From contig NZ_KB899413.1 in assembly GCF_000378205.1 (NCBI RefSeq), forward strand, positions 122,187 to 186,186: 64,000 nt of DNA. Reading direction: 5' to 3'. Positions 18,361-27,488 of the stretch are shown one piece after another. The translations under genes were made by a program, and so were the position numbers. Each line of letters opens with the position of its first letter. The first letter of the stretch is position 1. This stretch comes from Sediminispirochaeta bajacaliforniensis DSM 16054. GTDB taxonomy: Bacteria; Spirochaetota; Spirochaetia; DSM-16054; Sediminispirochaetaceae. A model generated the notes under the pieces. It searched no databases. It was not told where the DNA came from and saw only the letters and a list, made by a program, of their open reading frames with translations.

Positions 18361-19386
18361 CTATTCCCCTTCCTCGGCTACAAGCTCTTCGAACTCTTCC
18401 TTGCCGAGTTCCTCGAGTCTGTGCACTATCTGTACCGCAACCTTGTTCCCGACAAGGCCGGGGCGGCACTCAAACTTCTTTCGGTTTCCGATTTTGATGG
18501 TCATCGGATCCCCTACCCGTATATCCGGCAGCCGGATGACATCTCCCGCCCGAAGACTCAAGACATCCCGTACGGTAAGATTCATTTCGCCGATCTCGGC
18601 GACCACCGGGATGGCCACGGTCGAAAGGCGATCTTTTAATATATTGAGGTTCTCGGTGGTGGCGCCACTGCGAACCGAAGAGTACATATACTGGGCCGAC
18701 AGTTTCGAAATGATCGGCTCAATGGTCAGGTAGGGAATACAGAAGTTCATCATACCTTCCACCTCACCCACCTTCGTCTCAAGGGTAACAAGGACAACCA
18801 TCTCCGTGGGGGGCACAATCTGGGCAAACTGCGGATTCGTTTCGATTTGTCCCAGACGGGGACGGAGGTCGATCACCTGACTCCACGCTTCCCGCAGGTT
18901 TCCCAGTATCCGAACAATGATTCCTTCCATTACCGTCTGCTCAATATCGGTAAGATCACGATTTACCTTGCTTCCTTCGCCCTGGCCGCCCATGAGGCGG
19001 TCGATCACCGAAAAAGTGATTGCAGGATCGATCTCCAGCACCGCCGACCCCTTCAACGGGTCCATATTGATAATCCCGAGGGTAGTTGGGTTTGGGATGG
19101 AGCGAATAAACTCCTCGTAGGTAAGCTGATCTACCGAAGCAACATGGACATGGACCATACTTCGAAGCTGGGCCGAAAGCGCAGTAGTTGTCAAACGGGC
19201 AAAGGTCTCGTGCATGATGGAGACCGTACGGATCTGCTCCTTGGAAAATTTATCAGGACGTTTGAAATCGTAGATCTTGATCTTGCGCTGATCCTGGACC
19301 TGAGTAACCGATTCGGTCTCAATCTCTCCGCTCGAGATGGCGGTGAGCAGCTGATCAATTTCGTCCTGGGAGAGAACCTCGTTCAT
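18361..19386 (-). CDS. fliM: Flagellar motor switch protein FliM
   Basis: 341 residues. The N-terminal CheY-P-binding peptide MNEVLSQDEIDQLLTAI is followed by the CheC-like middle domain with the FliG-binding GGQGEGSK loop region, and a C-terminal SpoA domain. FliM links CheY-P binding to rotation reversal in the C-ring. It starts 9 bp after fliL and ends 1 nt before fliY. The phosphatase residues of CheC are not conserved here, as expected for FliM. Confidence 0.96.
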   Translation of the reverse strand: MNEVLSQDEIDQLLTAISSGEIETESVTQVQDQRKIKIYDFKRPDKFSKEQIRTVSIMHETFARLTTTALSAQLRSMVHVHVASVDQLTYEEFIRSIPNPTTLGIINMDPLKGSAVLEIDPAITFSVIDRLMGGQGEGSKVNRDLTDIEQTVMEGIIVRILGNLREAWSQVIDLRPRLGQIETNPQFAQIVPPTEMVVLVTLETKVGEVEGMMNFCIPYLTIEPIISKLSAQYMYSSVRSGATTENLNILKDRLSTVAIPVVAEIGEMNLTVRDVLSLRAGDVIRLPDIRVGDPMTIKIGNRKKFECRPGLVGNKVAVQIVHRLEELGKEEFEELVAEEGE

Positions 19387-19395
19387 TCGCCCTTC

Positions 19396-19941
19396 CTAAA
19401 ACTCCATGACATTGAAGGAGAGGAACACCACATCCTTCACATAGGGTTTATCCATCATCTTGTTGATCATCTCTTTCAATTCGTTCTTCAGCTGCGGCTC
19501 GTAGTTGGCGTTCAACTCCGCTTCCAGCTTCCTGGAAAAAAAGTAGCGTGTCTGATCTACAATCTGCTCGCGGCGCTGGTTGATCTCGTTCTGAGCGTTT
19601 TTATTGTCCATGTCATAACCAAGCTTGATGGAGACAATAACCGTCGCAGGATTTTCATCGCTTGTCCGGGTACGGATTTCACCTACATCGTACCACTGCA
19701 AAATCGGCTGAACCTGCTGGTACGCCTCGGAGGGGGACGGATAGGCCTCGGCCTTCGGCCCCTTGGTCATGACGCTGACGGTAATGAACACAACGGTTAC
19801 GATAAAGATGATGGCTGCAAGCCCGAGGGCTACCCATTTGAGAATTTTGAGAATAGCTGCGGGAACAAAGCCCGGCTTTCCACCGCCTCCGGCATCGCCG
19901 CCGCCTATTTCTTCATCGACAAATACTTCTTCATCGCCCAT
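19396..19941 (-). CDS. fliL: Flagellar stator-associated protein FliL
   Basis: About 181 residues. A short acidic/Gly-rich cytoplasmic head and one transmembrane segment (about 31-54, ILKILKWVALGLAAIIFIVT) precede a periplasmic SPFH-like FliL domain. FliL rings surround and support MotAB stators. ATG 19941 is preferred over GTG 19944: AGGAG lies 6 nt upstream of the ATG. An 89-bp gap containing a 7-bp hairpin separates it from motB, one of the larger gaps in the operon. Confidence 0.92.
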   Translation of the reverse strand: MGDEEVFVDEEIGGGDAGGGGKPGFVPAAILKILKWVALGLAAIIFIVTVVFITVSVMTKGPKAEAYPSPSEAYQQVQPILQWYDVGEIRTRTSDENPATVIVSIKLGYDMDNKNAQNEINQRREQIVDQTRYFFSRKLEAELNANYEPQLKNELKEMINKMMDKPYVKDVVFLSFNVMEF

Positions 19942-19982
19942 CACACGCTCCTGAAGCTCATATCAGGAAAATTTTACCAGAG

Positions 19983-20008
19983 AAGCGGGATTATTGCAAA
20001 CCCCGCTT
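19983..20008 (-). promoter_or_regulatory. Weak intergenic hairpin between motB and fliL
   Basis: AAGCGGG and CCCGCTT form a 7-bp stem with a 12-nt loop in the 89-bp motB-fliL gap. There is no T-run after it on the transcribed strand, so termination is unlikely. It may be a stability or processing element, or chance; the loop does not contain GGA. Confidence 0.3.
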
Positions 20009-20033
20009 TCACCAACTTATATCCTCGGAAGGA

Positions 20034-20762
20034 TCAAAGGTGTCCATCGGAGAGTATAATGATATCGACCCTCCGATTATAGGCCTTTCCTTCCTCGGTA
20101 GTCTCCGAAGCGAGGGGGACCGTATCTGCGAACCCCGCCACCTGAAACTGATTCTCGGTTACGCCGAAATCAACCAAATAGTGCAGAACATTGGTTGCCC
20201 GATCCGTCGAAAGCTCCCAATTGGTCGGCCATGGGCCGGTGGGGTCGGTAGGGGTCGAATCGGTATGCCCCTCTATTCGGAACTTCCTGCCCGGCATGGA
20301 TCGCAGCAGAGCCGAAAGCTTCTGAAGGGTCTCGCGGCTCTCCTCGATCTGAACCTCGGCACTGGCCGGCTTAAAAAAAGCATCGGAGGCAAGGGTTATG
20401 ATCAATCCCCGCTCATCCTGCTGTACCCGGACCTTCTGACTTTTGATCTCCGGCTCAAACTGGCTTATTGCCTTGCGCCTCGCCTCGTCCAGAGCCCGCC
20501 CACGATTGGTCGAGGGAAGGGACATGATCATGTTTCCGAGTTCGGCCAGCTTTCCCTCCTGAAGGGTCTGACCGCCGGTATACATTCCCAGACCGCTGAA
20601 GGCGGCCAGGATCAAATTCATCTTTGAATCGTCCGGGGTCGAGGTAGTGTAAAGCATGACGAAAAACGTAAGAAGAAGCGTTACCATGTCCCCATAGGTG
20701 TTCATCCACGCCGGAGAACCTGTGGGACATTTCTTCTTCTTTTTTTTCGGCCCATCTGCCAT
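20034..20762 (-). CDS. motB: Flagellar motor stator protein MotB
   Basis: 242 residues. A Lys-rich cytoplasmic N-terminus precedes a single transmembrane helix with the ion-carrying Asp25 (NTYGDMVTLLLTFFVML), then a plug/linker and an OmpA-like peptidoglycan-binding domain (FRIEGHTDSTP ... NWELSTDRATNVLHYLV). The transmembrane signature does not let me decide firmly between proton and sodium coupling. It is 11 bp after motA. Confidence 0.95.
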   Translation of the reverse strand: MADGPKKKKKKCPTGSPAWMNTYGDMVTLLLTFFVMLYTTSTPDDSKMNLILAAFSGLGMYTGGQTLQEGKLAELGNMIMSLPSTNRGRALDEARRKAISQFEPEIKSQKVRVQQDERGLIITLASDAFFKPASAEVQIEESRETLQKLSALLRSMPGRKFRIEGHTDSTPTDPTGPWPTNWELSTDRATNVLHYLVDFGVTENQFQVAGFADTVPLASETTEEGKAYNRRVDIIILSDGHL

Positions 20763-20773
20763 AGTATACCCCG

Positions 20774-21556
20774 TTACTCCTGCATCATCACGTCAAGCAT
20801 CTCTTTTCTCTTTGCCGGCTCAAGGAAGGAGATCAATTTGTACTTGAGAATATTAGGGTTGTCCCCGGCCTGTATGGAGAGGATTCCCTCGATCATGATA
20901 TCCCTGCTCAGTCGTTCCGCCTTGTCTCTGTCTTCGAGCTTATTCTTAAAGGGAATGAACAGAAGGTTGGCCAGGAATGAACCGTACAACGTAGTGATAA
21001 GGGCGGTCGCCATACCGGAACCGATAGCATCAGGATCGTCGAGGTTGGCAAGCATGGCGATAAGCCCGATCAGAGTTCCGATCATTCCGAAGGCGGGAGT
21101 CAGGGCACCCCAGTCATCAAATATCTTGATACCGACTGCATGGCGTTCCTCCAGCTGTCCCACATCGTTGTAGAGGATGGACTTTATCAGTTCGGGATCC
21201 GTCCCGTCGACCACCAGCTGTATACCGTTTTTGAGAAACTCATCCTCCACCTCTTCGATATCATCCTCCAGGGCAAGCAAGCCCTCTCGGCGTGCCCGCT
21301 CCGAAAAGTTTACCAGGGTGGTGATCGTTTTCTCGACCTCGTAGTTGGGGACTTGAATGGCGTGACGGACATACTTCATGACTCCGAGAATCCTGGGAAG
21401 GGGGTTCGAGACCATCAAACCGGCAAAGGAACCGCCAAGGACGATCAAGATAGAAGGAATATCAATGTAGATGCCGACACCGACGCCGCCGATGATGATT
21501 CCCATGGCGACCATCGCCACACCGAGGATCAATCCGCCTATTGTAGCTATATCCAT
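20774..21556 (-). CDS. motA: Flagellar motor stator protein MotA
   Basis: 260 residues with four transmembrane segments. The cytoplasmic loop contains the charged region that touches FliG (SERARREGLLALEDDIEEVE). The conserved proline is present in ALTPAFGMIGTLIGLIAML. Five copies of MotA surround a MotB dimer in the stator. It lies 3 bp after flbD and 11 bp before motB; all expected motifs are intact. Confidence 0.96.
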   Translation of the reverse strand: MDIATIGGLILGVAMVAMGIIIGGVGVGIYIDIPSILIVLGGSFAGLMVSNPLPRILGVMKYVRHAIQVPNYEVEKTITTLVNFSERARREGLLALEDDIEEVEDEFLKNGIQLVVDGTDPELIKSILYNDVGQLEERHAVGIKIFDDWGALTPAFGMIGTLIGLIAMLANLDDPDAIGSGMATALITTLYGSFLANLLFIPFKNKLEDRDKAERLSRDIMIEGILSIQAGDNPNILKYKLISFLEPAKRKEMLDVMMQE

Positions 21557-21559
21557 TCC

Positions 21560-21757
21560 CTACTCCTCGTTGCCAAAGGAGCCGATGAGACGCCGGTATT
21601 CGACGATTCGATCAATGACGACATCCGCAGTTTCACGAAGGATCAGACGTTTTCCCGAAAGCATGGTCAGCACCGTGTCGGGCACCGCTTCCATCGACTC
21701 TATCTGATGAGGGTTAACAAAAAACTCTTTTCCGTTCAGCTGGGTCACCTTGATCAT
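21560..21757 (-). CDS. flbD: Flagellar protein FlbD
   Basis: A 65-residue protein starting MIKVTQLNGKEFFVNPHQIE, the standard FlbD (PF06289) opening, and containing PDTVLTMLSGKRLILRE. This small protein lies between flgE and motA in spirochetes, Bacillus and Clostridia; its exact role is unknown. It is unrelated to the Caulobacter regulator of the same name. It is preceded by a 29-bp gap after flgE and followed by motA after 3 bp. Confidence 0.93.
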   Translation of the reverse strand: MIKVTQLNGKEFFVNPHQIESMEAVPDTVLTMLSGKRLILRETADVVIDRIVEYRRLIGSFGNEE

Positions 21758-21786
21758 CCAGATCGGCTCCTATTCATAGTATCCTA

Positions 21787-23172
21787 TTAGCGTTTGAGCG
21801 TCAGAAGCTCCTGAAGCATCTGATCGCTGGTGGTTATGGTCCTGCTGTTTGCCTGAAAACCACGCTGAGTCACGATCATATCGGTAAACTGTTCAGCAAG
21901 GTCCACGTTGCTCATCTCAAGGGCCCCCGCAATCAGCTTACCTTTTCCCGCCACGCCTGATTCTCCGATACGCGCCTCACCGGAGTTGTTCGACACGACA
22001 AAGGTGCTCTCGCCGGCCTTCTCCAGGCCTCCGGGATTGGTAAAACTGGCAAGGGCCACCTGCCCCAAGGTTCTGTTCGCACCGTTGGAGTAAACCCCGG
22101 TAATGACGCCACTCTGATCAATCTTGAAGCTTTCGAGATACCCCATGCCGTAGCCGTCCTGCTTGAAGGCCTTGGTCGAACTCTTTTCGGCAAACTGGGT
22201 AATGGTGTCGACGACGCTTCCTACATCTCCAAGATTGAGAACCATGTCCTGACGAACCGGAGCCCCGGCCTCGGGCGTTGCTCCGGCGACATCGAAGGCG
22301 ACATTCACCTGGAGGGTTCCGTTATCGATTCTGTCGCCCTGACCGTCGACGGCAGCCTGGAGGGTTCCGAGATTATCAAACTCCACCACAAAGGTGTTGG
22401 TATCGTTGTTGGCTTCGCCAATATCAACTTGGGTGTTGGTGGGAGTTTCGGCATCGGGATCAACGGTAACAGAGCCCTGCCACTGATTCTCCGTACCCGC
22501 TACACGGGTAAAATTAATACGGAGGGTATGCTCTTCACCGAAACTGTCGTAGATGGTCTTGTCGATACTCCAGGTACCTTGGGCGACATCCGCGGCACCG
22601 GCACCGGCAGGAATCAAGGGAGTACGTTTATCCAAGTTACAAGCAAGATCGACTTCACCGGTGGCGCGTGCAGGGTCCTTGCTCCCTACAGGAATAACAA
22701 GGTCTTCCACATCGGTAGCGGTATTTATGAAGGTCCGTCCATCGACATCCTGTGCCATCCAGCCCTGGACCCTAAGGCCGTTTGCGGGATTAACCAGCGT
22801 ACCGTTTTCATCAAGACCAAAGGCTCCGGCCCTGGTGTAGAACTCTTTATCGCCGGAACGTTCAATAAAAAAGCCGTCACCCTGAATGGCGATATCGGTC
22901 ATGATACCGGTAGTCTGAAGAGACCCCTGGGTGTGGACCGTATCGATGGAGGCCACATTCATCCCCAGACCGACCTGCTTCGGGTTGACACCGCCGACCT
23001 CGTCGGTAGGTCTGGCTGCCCCGGACATGGTCTGACTCAAAAGATCCTGAAAGTTGACCCGTCCTTTTTTAAAACCAATGGTATTTACATTCGATATATT
23101 ATTTCCGATGACGTCCATCCTGGTCTGATGGTTCTGCAGGCCGGAAACACCGGCATAAAGTGATCGCATCAT
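21787..23172 (-). CDS. flgE: Flagellar hook protein FlgE
   Basis: 461 residues. The N-terminal flagellar rod/hook motif ([20 protein letters not shown]) and C-terminal polymerisation helix ([20 protein letters not shown]) are present. Lys165 and Cys178, with 13-residue spacing and numbering identical to that reported for Treponema denticola, are conserved. In spirochetes this pair forms an inter-subunit lysinoalanine cross-link that toughens the periplasmic hook. The ATG at 23172 has GGAGG 7 nt upstream and overlaps the flgD stop by 4 bp. Expected partners flgD (hook cap) and fliK (hook length) are just upstream. Confidence 0.96.
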   Translation of the reverse strand: MMRSLYAGVSGLQNHQTRMDVIGNNISNVNTIGFKKGRVNFQDLLSQTMSGAARPTDEVGGVNPKQVGLGMNVASIDTVHTQGSLQTTGIMTDIAIQGDGFFIERSGDKEFYTRAGAFGLDENGTLVNPANGLRVQGWMAQDVDGRTFINTATDVEDLVIPVGSKDPARATGEVDLACNLDKRTPLIPAGAGAADVAQGTWSIDKTIYDSFGEEHTLRINFTRVAGTENQWQGSVTVDPDAETPTNTQVDIGEANNDTNTFVVEFDNLGTLQAAVDGQGDRIDNGTLQVNVAFDVAGATPEAGAPVRQDMVLNLGDVGSVVDTITQFAEKSSTKAFKQDGYGMGYLESFKIDQSGVITGVYSNGANRTLGQVALASFTNPGGLEKAGESTFVVSNNSGEARIGESGVAGKGKLIAGALEMSNVDLAEQFTDMIVTQRGFQANSRTITTSDQMLQELLTLKR

Positions 23173-23621
23173 CTGGAAGCCTCCTTGTTGCTCACTGTCT
23201 CAACCGAATCGTAGTCATAATAGGTCCCGTTCACCAGCAGTTGGGGATAGTCCTTACCCGAAACAGCCTCCACGGTCCCGTGAATTTTCTGATCACCCTG
23301 AAGGATATCAACCTGTCTGCCAATCAGATCATAAGCAGCATTTCGTCCCAAGGTATTCTTGACGGAAACGAACTGCTGGGAAAGGTTATTCATCTGCTCA
23401 AGGGAGGAAAACTGAGCCATTTGAGCAATAAACTCCTTGTCTTCCATCGGCTTGGTCGGGTCCTGATACTGAAGCTGTGTAAGCAAAAGCTTGAGAAAAT
23501 CATCTTTGCCCAGAGACTGATTGAGCCCCTTCCCTTCCGCAAGGGATTTATTCAGGGAATCAACCTGCATCTGCACCTTCAGCTGGTCCTGTCCCGACAT
23601 GACCGTGCTAAAATCCATCAA
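23169..23621 (-). CDS. flgD: Hook assembly/capping protein FlgD
   Basis: 150 residues, shorter than enteric FlgD. The conserved N-terminal signature [20 protein letters not shown] and [18 protein letters not shown] are intact. The C-terminal Ig/Tudor-like part is reduced ([20 protein letters not shown]), as in other spirochetes. It overlaps flgE by 4 bp and follows fliK by 15 bp. Confidence 0.94.
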   Translation of the reverse strand: MMDFSTVMSGQDQLKVQMQVDSLNKSLAEGKGLNQSLGKDDFLKLLLTQLQYQDPTKPMEDKEFIAQMAQFSSLEQMNNLSQQFVSVKNTLGRNAAYDLIGRQVDILQGDQKIHGTVEAVSGKDYPQLLVNGTYYDYDSVETVSNKEASR

Positions 23622-23636
23622 CCTTCCTCCTCCCGG

Positions 23637-25067
23637 TCACACGACCAGGTTTATCAAATTCTCTTCGCCGACATTGTATTGATCCGCCGACGCTATGTTC
23701 GCATCCATCGCCTCTACCGCAGAAAAACGGTTTCCGTGAAAAGCCGGCGTTTGGGCCTGTTCGGAAGAGGCATCGCCCCTGGCCTGGTCGCCACCGACAA
23801 AAACATTCAGCTTCGCCGATTCAAAACCGTTTGCCTCAAAGTTCCGTTCCAACTGTCGCAGGCTTGCTTCAAAGGCGTCCCGTACACTTGTATTGTCGAC
23901 AAAAATTCTCCCGGCTATATGGTTATCTTCCAATTGAAGCCGAATCCTCACGCTTCCAAGATTTTCTGGATGGAGAATGAGACGGATCTCACCGGCACTG
24001 TCGCTTTTGACGACAATCGAAGCCTGCTTTACAATCTTTCCGGAAAGGTCCTGCTGTAACCGCGAAGAAAGGAGTTGGGCAGAACGCTCGACATTTTGAG
24101 CTCCTCCCCTTGCCGTCCCGTCGCTCTGGGGAGATAGATGGACATGCATAACCTGATTATGTTCACCGCCGTCGCCCTTAGCCGATAGAGTATCGCCTGT
24201 CTTGCCGGCATCCGCCGCATCATGGGATGTATGGACCATGCTGTTCATCCGATCCTTCATCCCCTCTGTTTTCTCTTTTACAAGCGCTGTCGGTTTCGTC
24301 GTAGAAGTCAACTTCTGTTTTTCCAAAGCAGAAGTTGATTTTTCGCCTTTCGCCTGCTGCTTCACCTTTTTTCCGGGGACAAGTGCCGATTCCTTTATAA
24401 CGGTGCTGTGTTCCGCATTCTTTTTTGCAAGCGCCTTAGCATCGTGCTTTTTCTTCGAAGCCGCCTCCGCAGATAGCATTCTCTCGTGCTGGCCGCCATG
24501 CTTTCGCAGATCTACGATCCGAAGCTTTGCGCCTTTTTCGTTTTCCTGGGCAAGGTGGAGACGTTCAGCCTTTTCCTGCACCATTTTGCCTTCTTTTGAG
24601 GAATTATCAGCTGTTTTTTTCACCGTGTCGGAAAGATCATTCTTTGCCGGGGCATGGGCCTTTTTATCGGTATCCGCTTTAAGAAGATGAAGCCCTATAC
24701 TATTGAGGTCCCCGGAAGAATCTTTTTTTTCGGACTTTTCAGAACGCTTTTTCTTACTTTCTTCGACGGCTTCCTCATCGCATTTATGCTTCGAAGAGAG
24801 CTTTTTACTCCCCGTGTTTTCGGGCAACTCATTCGGCTTCTCTTTCCGTTTTGGTTCTCCCGTTTTCGGGCTTCCTTTTGCTTCGACAGGAGCCGCTTCT
24901 GATCTCTTTTTTTCCTCTACTTTTTCTTCTTTTGCGGCAGTGATACGATCGAAATAGCTCCCGAAATTCGCCCCCTCTTCCTCAGAAGAGCGAACCTCTT
25001 TGACTCCGGATGCAGTAGAAAGATCGACTCCGGTACTCTTTTCCGAAATCGCCATCATTGGAATCAC
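23637..25067 (-). CDS. fliK: Flagellar hook-length control protein FliK
   Basis: 476 residues. The N-terminal and central two thirds are low-complexity, very rich in Lys, Glu, Ser and Ala, and are the expected molecular-ruler part. The C-terminal domain (about 340-440; EIRLILHPENLGSVRIRLQL ... VRDAFEASLRQLERNFEANG) is the conserved Flg_hook fold that meets FlhB. The frame can start at GTG 25067 (GGAGG 4 nt upstream) or at ATG codons a few residues in. Borrelia calls this position flbC. It is 23 bp after flbB. Confidence 0.9.
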   Translation of the reverse strand: MIPMMAISEKSTGVDLSTASGVKEVRSSEEEGANFGSYFDRITAAKEEKVEEKKRSEAAPVEAKGSPKTGEPKRKEKPNELPENTGSKKLSSKHKCDEEAVEESKKKRSEKSEKKDSSGDLNSIGLHLLKADTDKKAHAPAKNDLSDTVKKTADNSSKEGKMVQEKAERLHLAQENEKGAKLRIVDLRKHGGQHERMLSAEAASKKKHDAKALAKKNAEHSTVIKESALVPGKKVKQQAKGEKSTSALEKQKLTSTTKPTALVKEKTEGMKDRMNSMVHTSHDAADAGKTGDTLSAKGDGGEHNQVMHVHLSPQSDGTARGGAQNVERSAQLLSSRLQQDLSGKIVKQASIVVKSDSAGEIRLILHPENLGSVRIRLQLEDNHIAGRIFVDNTSVRDAFEASLRQLERNFEANGFESAKLNVFVGGDQARGDASSEQAQTPAFHGNRFSAVEAMDANIASADQYNVGEENLINLVV

Positions 25068-25090
25068 GTTTCCTCCATACCCGACGTCGG

Positions 25091-25708
25091 TCAGGGCTTT
25101 ACGATCATTTTTCTGCTCAGGACAGCGGCACGATCCGCAGGCATCAGGCTCAGCCAGTAGGAGACGGTGGAAGCTTCACCACTTTCCTGGGCTATCTCCT
25201 CTACCGTCCGAAGAATATCGATCACATCCTGGTCGTCCATCTCCAAAAGACGGTCGACGGCCTGCTGAGGCGGCATACCGACGTAATATTGGGCTGCCTG
25301 TCGCAGGTTCGCTCTTTTATTTTCGTACAGTTTAAGCCTTTGGTTAAACGAATTTTCTTGTTCTTTCAGGCCATTTTCCCGTTCCTGAAGCACTTCCAGT
25401 TTTTGCTCGATCTCAGCTTCCCTGGTATCAAGGCCACTCTCCCGCCGATCGAGCTCTTCATCCCTAATATCGAGAGCCTCAAGCTGCTTGGCAAGACGCT
25501 CCTTCTCGAGCATAAGGGTGTCCAGATTTTGTGCTTCGGGAGGCTCTTCAGGAACATCCACCCCCACCATATGCAGGACCGGTGCAAAAAGCGGTTTCAC
25601 CTGAATCAGACCGAGATAATCGAACCAAAGCAGTCCGGAGAAGATCAGGACTATGATGAGAAGAACCAATACAAAGATTCGTGCTCCGGTTTGTGCCGCT
25701 GATGCCAC
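25091..25708 (-). CDS. flbB: Periplasmic collar protein FlbB (MotE/MgtE-N-like)
   Basis: 205 residues. One N-terminal transmembrane segment (about 11-32), a long charged coiled coil (about 60-130) and a C-terminal helical domain with MgtE-N-like repeats (MPPQQAVDRLLEMDDQDVID, LMPADRAAVLSRKM). In Borrelia FlbB is the base of the spirochete-specific periplasmic collar that stabilises the stators and tilts the flagella; identity here rests on position between fliJ and fliK plus this layout. It follows fliJ by 3 bp. Confidence 0.85.
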   Translation of the reverse strand: MASAAQTGARIFVLVLLIIVLIFSGLLWFDYLGLIQVKPLFAPVLHMVGVDVPEEPPEAQNLDTLMLEKERLAKQLEALDIRDEELDRRESGLDTREAEIEQKLEVLQERENGLKEQENSFNQRLKLYENKRANLRQAAQYYVGMPPQQAVDRLLEMDDQDVIDILRTVEEIAQESGEASTVSYWLSLMPADRAAVLSRKMIVKP

Positions 25709-25711
25709 AAA

Positions 25712-26152
25712 TTACCTCCCTTGCCTTACTCGTACCGACAAAGAAGAACCAATCTCGTCGAGGCTCCTCTGCTGCACGGCCAGCTCCTGCTTTCTATGAA
25801 TTTCGGCCTTCCGTTCTTTCAGTTTCTCCAGGACCTTGCGTTTACGGGAAGCCTCAAGGAATTCATGTTGAGCCTCAGCCCGTTTTGCCTCGAGATCTTC
25901 CAGTCTGATGGAAAGCTCCTGTCGCTCACATCGCATGCGACGACCGAAATGCTCAATCTCCAGAAGCTCCTCAAGATCGAAGCCCTCTCGTCTGTCGAGA
26001 AAACTTTGTCGCTCCTGCATGGTACGCTCTTCGATCTGACGCCTGACGGTAACACATTCTCCAATAATCTTTCCAAGATTGATTTCCTTCTGTCGCTCCT
26101 CCCATTGGCGAAGCTCCAGGATAGATTCAAGCGCGAATTGAAACCGTTTCAT
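25712..26152 (-). CDS. fliJ: Flagellar export chaperone FliJ
   Basis: About 146 residues, almost entirely coiled coil, starting MKRFQFALESILELRQWEER. FliJ sits in the FliI ring and helps couple ATP hydrolysis and proton flow to export. ATG 26152 was selected: it matches the family start, has GAGGAG about 10 nt upstream, and overlaps the end of fliI by 26 bp. The in-frame start at 26191 would overlap much more and has no family support. Confidence 0.88.
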   Translation of the reverse strand: MKRFQFALESILELRQWEERQKEINLGKIIGECVTVRRQIEERTMQERQSFLDRREGFDLEELLEIEHFGRRMRCERQELSIRLEDLEAKRAEAQHEFLEASRKRKVLEKLKERKAEIHRKQELAVQQRSLDEIGSSLSVRVRQGR

Positions 26153-27488
26153 ATGCGTCCAGCTCCTCTTCAGGAATAGGAATTCCCGCAATCTCTCCCA
26201 TACGGGCTATGGTTTCTCTGATCGGTGCCGCTTCGGTAATACCTTGCCCCAGGAATTCACGAATTGCATCGATCTTTTCTATCGCCTCGTCGATGGCGGA
26301 ATTGCTGCCTTCGGCATAGGCCCCGACATTGATCAGGTCCTCGGCGTCGGTATAGACCGCAAGAAGCGATCTCAGCTTTCCTGAGGCCTTCTGGACCAAA
26401 GGAGAGGTGATCTTCGTTCCGAGACGACTCAAACTGGCAAGCACATCAATGGCAGGATAACGATACGCCTGGGCCAGCTTTCTGCTCAAGACGATATGTC
26501 CATCCAGAATACCACGAACGGCGTCGGCAACCGGCTCATCCATATCGTCGCCCTCCACAAGGATGGTATAAAAACCGGTAATAGTTCCCCGCTCTCCTGT
26601 CCCACAGCGCTCAAGTAGCTTCGGAAGGGTGGAAAAAACGGAGGGCGTGTAGCCCCTGGTGGCGGGAGGTTCTCCGACCGCAAGCCCGATCTCCCGCTGA
26701 GCTCTGGCAAAGCGGGTAACCGAATCAAACAACAGCATGACATCCGCACCCTTGTCACGAAAATGCTCGGCTATGGTGGTAGCCACAAAGGCCCCGCGAA
26801 GTCGGCTCAAAGGGGAGGTATCACCGGTGGAGACAACGAGAATGGAACGCTCAAGCCCTTCAGGCCCGAGGTCGTATTCGATAAACTCCTGTACCTCCCG
26901 TCCTCGTTCCCCGATGAGGGCGATGACATTGATATCGGCCGAGGTGTTGCGCGCGATCATCCCCAAAAGGGTCGATTTTCCCACTCCACTTCCCGAGAAG
27001 ATACCGATACGCTGTCCCTTGCCGATAGGGGTCATGGTGTCGACCGCCCGGACCCCGGTGACCATCTGACGCTTGATTGGCTTGCGAGTCAGCACATTTG
27101 GAGGGGTATTGACGGTGGAGACACTCTCAGCCCCGCCGACCGGCCCCTTTCCGTCAATGGGGCGGCCCATGGCATCAAGGACCCTCCCAAGCATCTTTTC
27201 GGAAACGGGAACCGAAAGGGTTTCACCCATCGCCACGACCTGGGAACCAGGCTCGATTCCATCCATTGATTCGAAGGGCATCAGCTGAACGGTTCTGTCC
27301 CGAAAACCGACGACCTCGGCCCATACCGGTTCCCCTCCAGAGGTAAGGATCTGACACAATTCTCCGACAACGACCTGGGGCCCGTGGCTCTCCACAAGCA
27401 AGCCCTTGACCTCACGGACGGTACCGATCTCCTTGATCGGATCCATTCGTTCCAGAACATCGGTATATTTCTGAAAAAGAGCGGTCAT
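26127..27488 (-). CDS. fliI: Flagellar export ATPase FliI
   Basis: 453 residues, a F1-beta-like hexameric ATPase that unfolds and feeds export substrates. Walker A GSGVGKST is at about 166-173, the GERGREVQEF motif follows, and Walker B is DVMLLFDSVTRFARAQRE. The family phrase AVGEPPATRGYTPSVFSTLP is present. The start overlaps fliH by 4 bp and the stop overlaps fliJ by 26 bp, matching their physical complex. Confidence 0.97.
   Translation of the reverse strand: MTALFQKYTDVLERMDPIKEIGTVREVKGLLVESHGPQVVVGELCQILTSGGEPVWAEVVGFRDRTVQLMPFESMDGIEPGSQVVAMGETLSVPVSEKMLGRVLDAMGRPIDGKGPVGGAESVSTVNTPPNVLTRKPIKRQMVTGVRAVDTMTPIGKGQRIGIFSGSGVGKSTLLGMIARNTSADINVIALIGERGREVQEFIEYDLGPEGLERSILVVSTGDTSPLSRLRGAFVATTIAEHFRDKGADVMLLFDSVTRFARAQREIGLAVGEPPATRGYTPSVFSTLPKLLERCGTGERGTITGFYTILVEGDDMDEPVADAVRGILDGHIVLSRKLAQAYRYPAIDVLASLSRLGTKITSPLVQKASGKLRSLLAVYTDAEDLINVGAYAEGSNSAIDEAIEKIDAIREFLGQGITEAAPIRETIARMGEIAGIPIPEEELDAYETVSIRA

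Noticed and set aside
18847..20082. 411-codon open frame on the plus strand
   Set aside because: Antisense to fliM, fliL and motB and crosses their gene boundaries; the translated sequence is His-rich low-quality coding with no recognisable domain.
23160..24059. 299-codon open frame on the plus strand
   Set aside because: Antisense to flgD and fliK; no ribosome site or motif.
23637..25067. FliK Lys/Glu-rich region as a possible horizontally acquired or broken gene
   Set aside because: Low complexity is normal for the FliK ruler region, and the C-terminal Flg_hook domain is intact and in frame.
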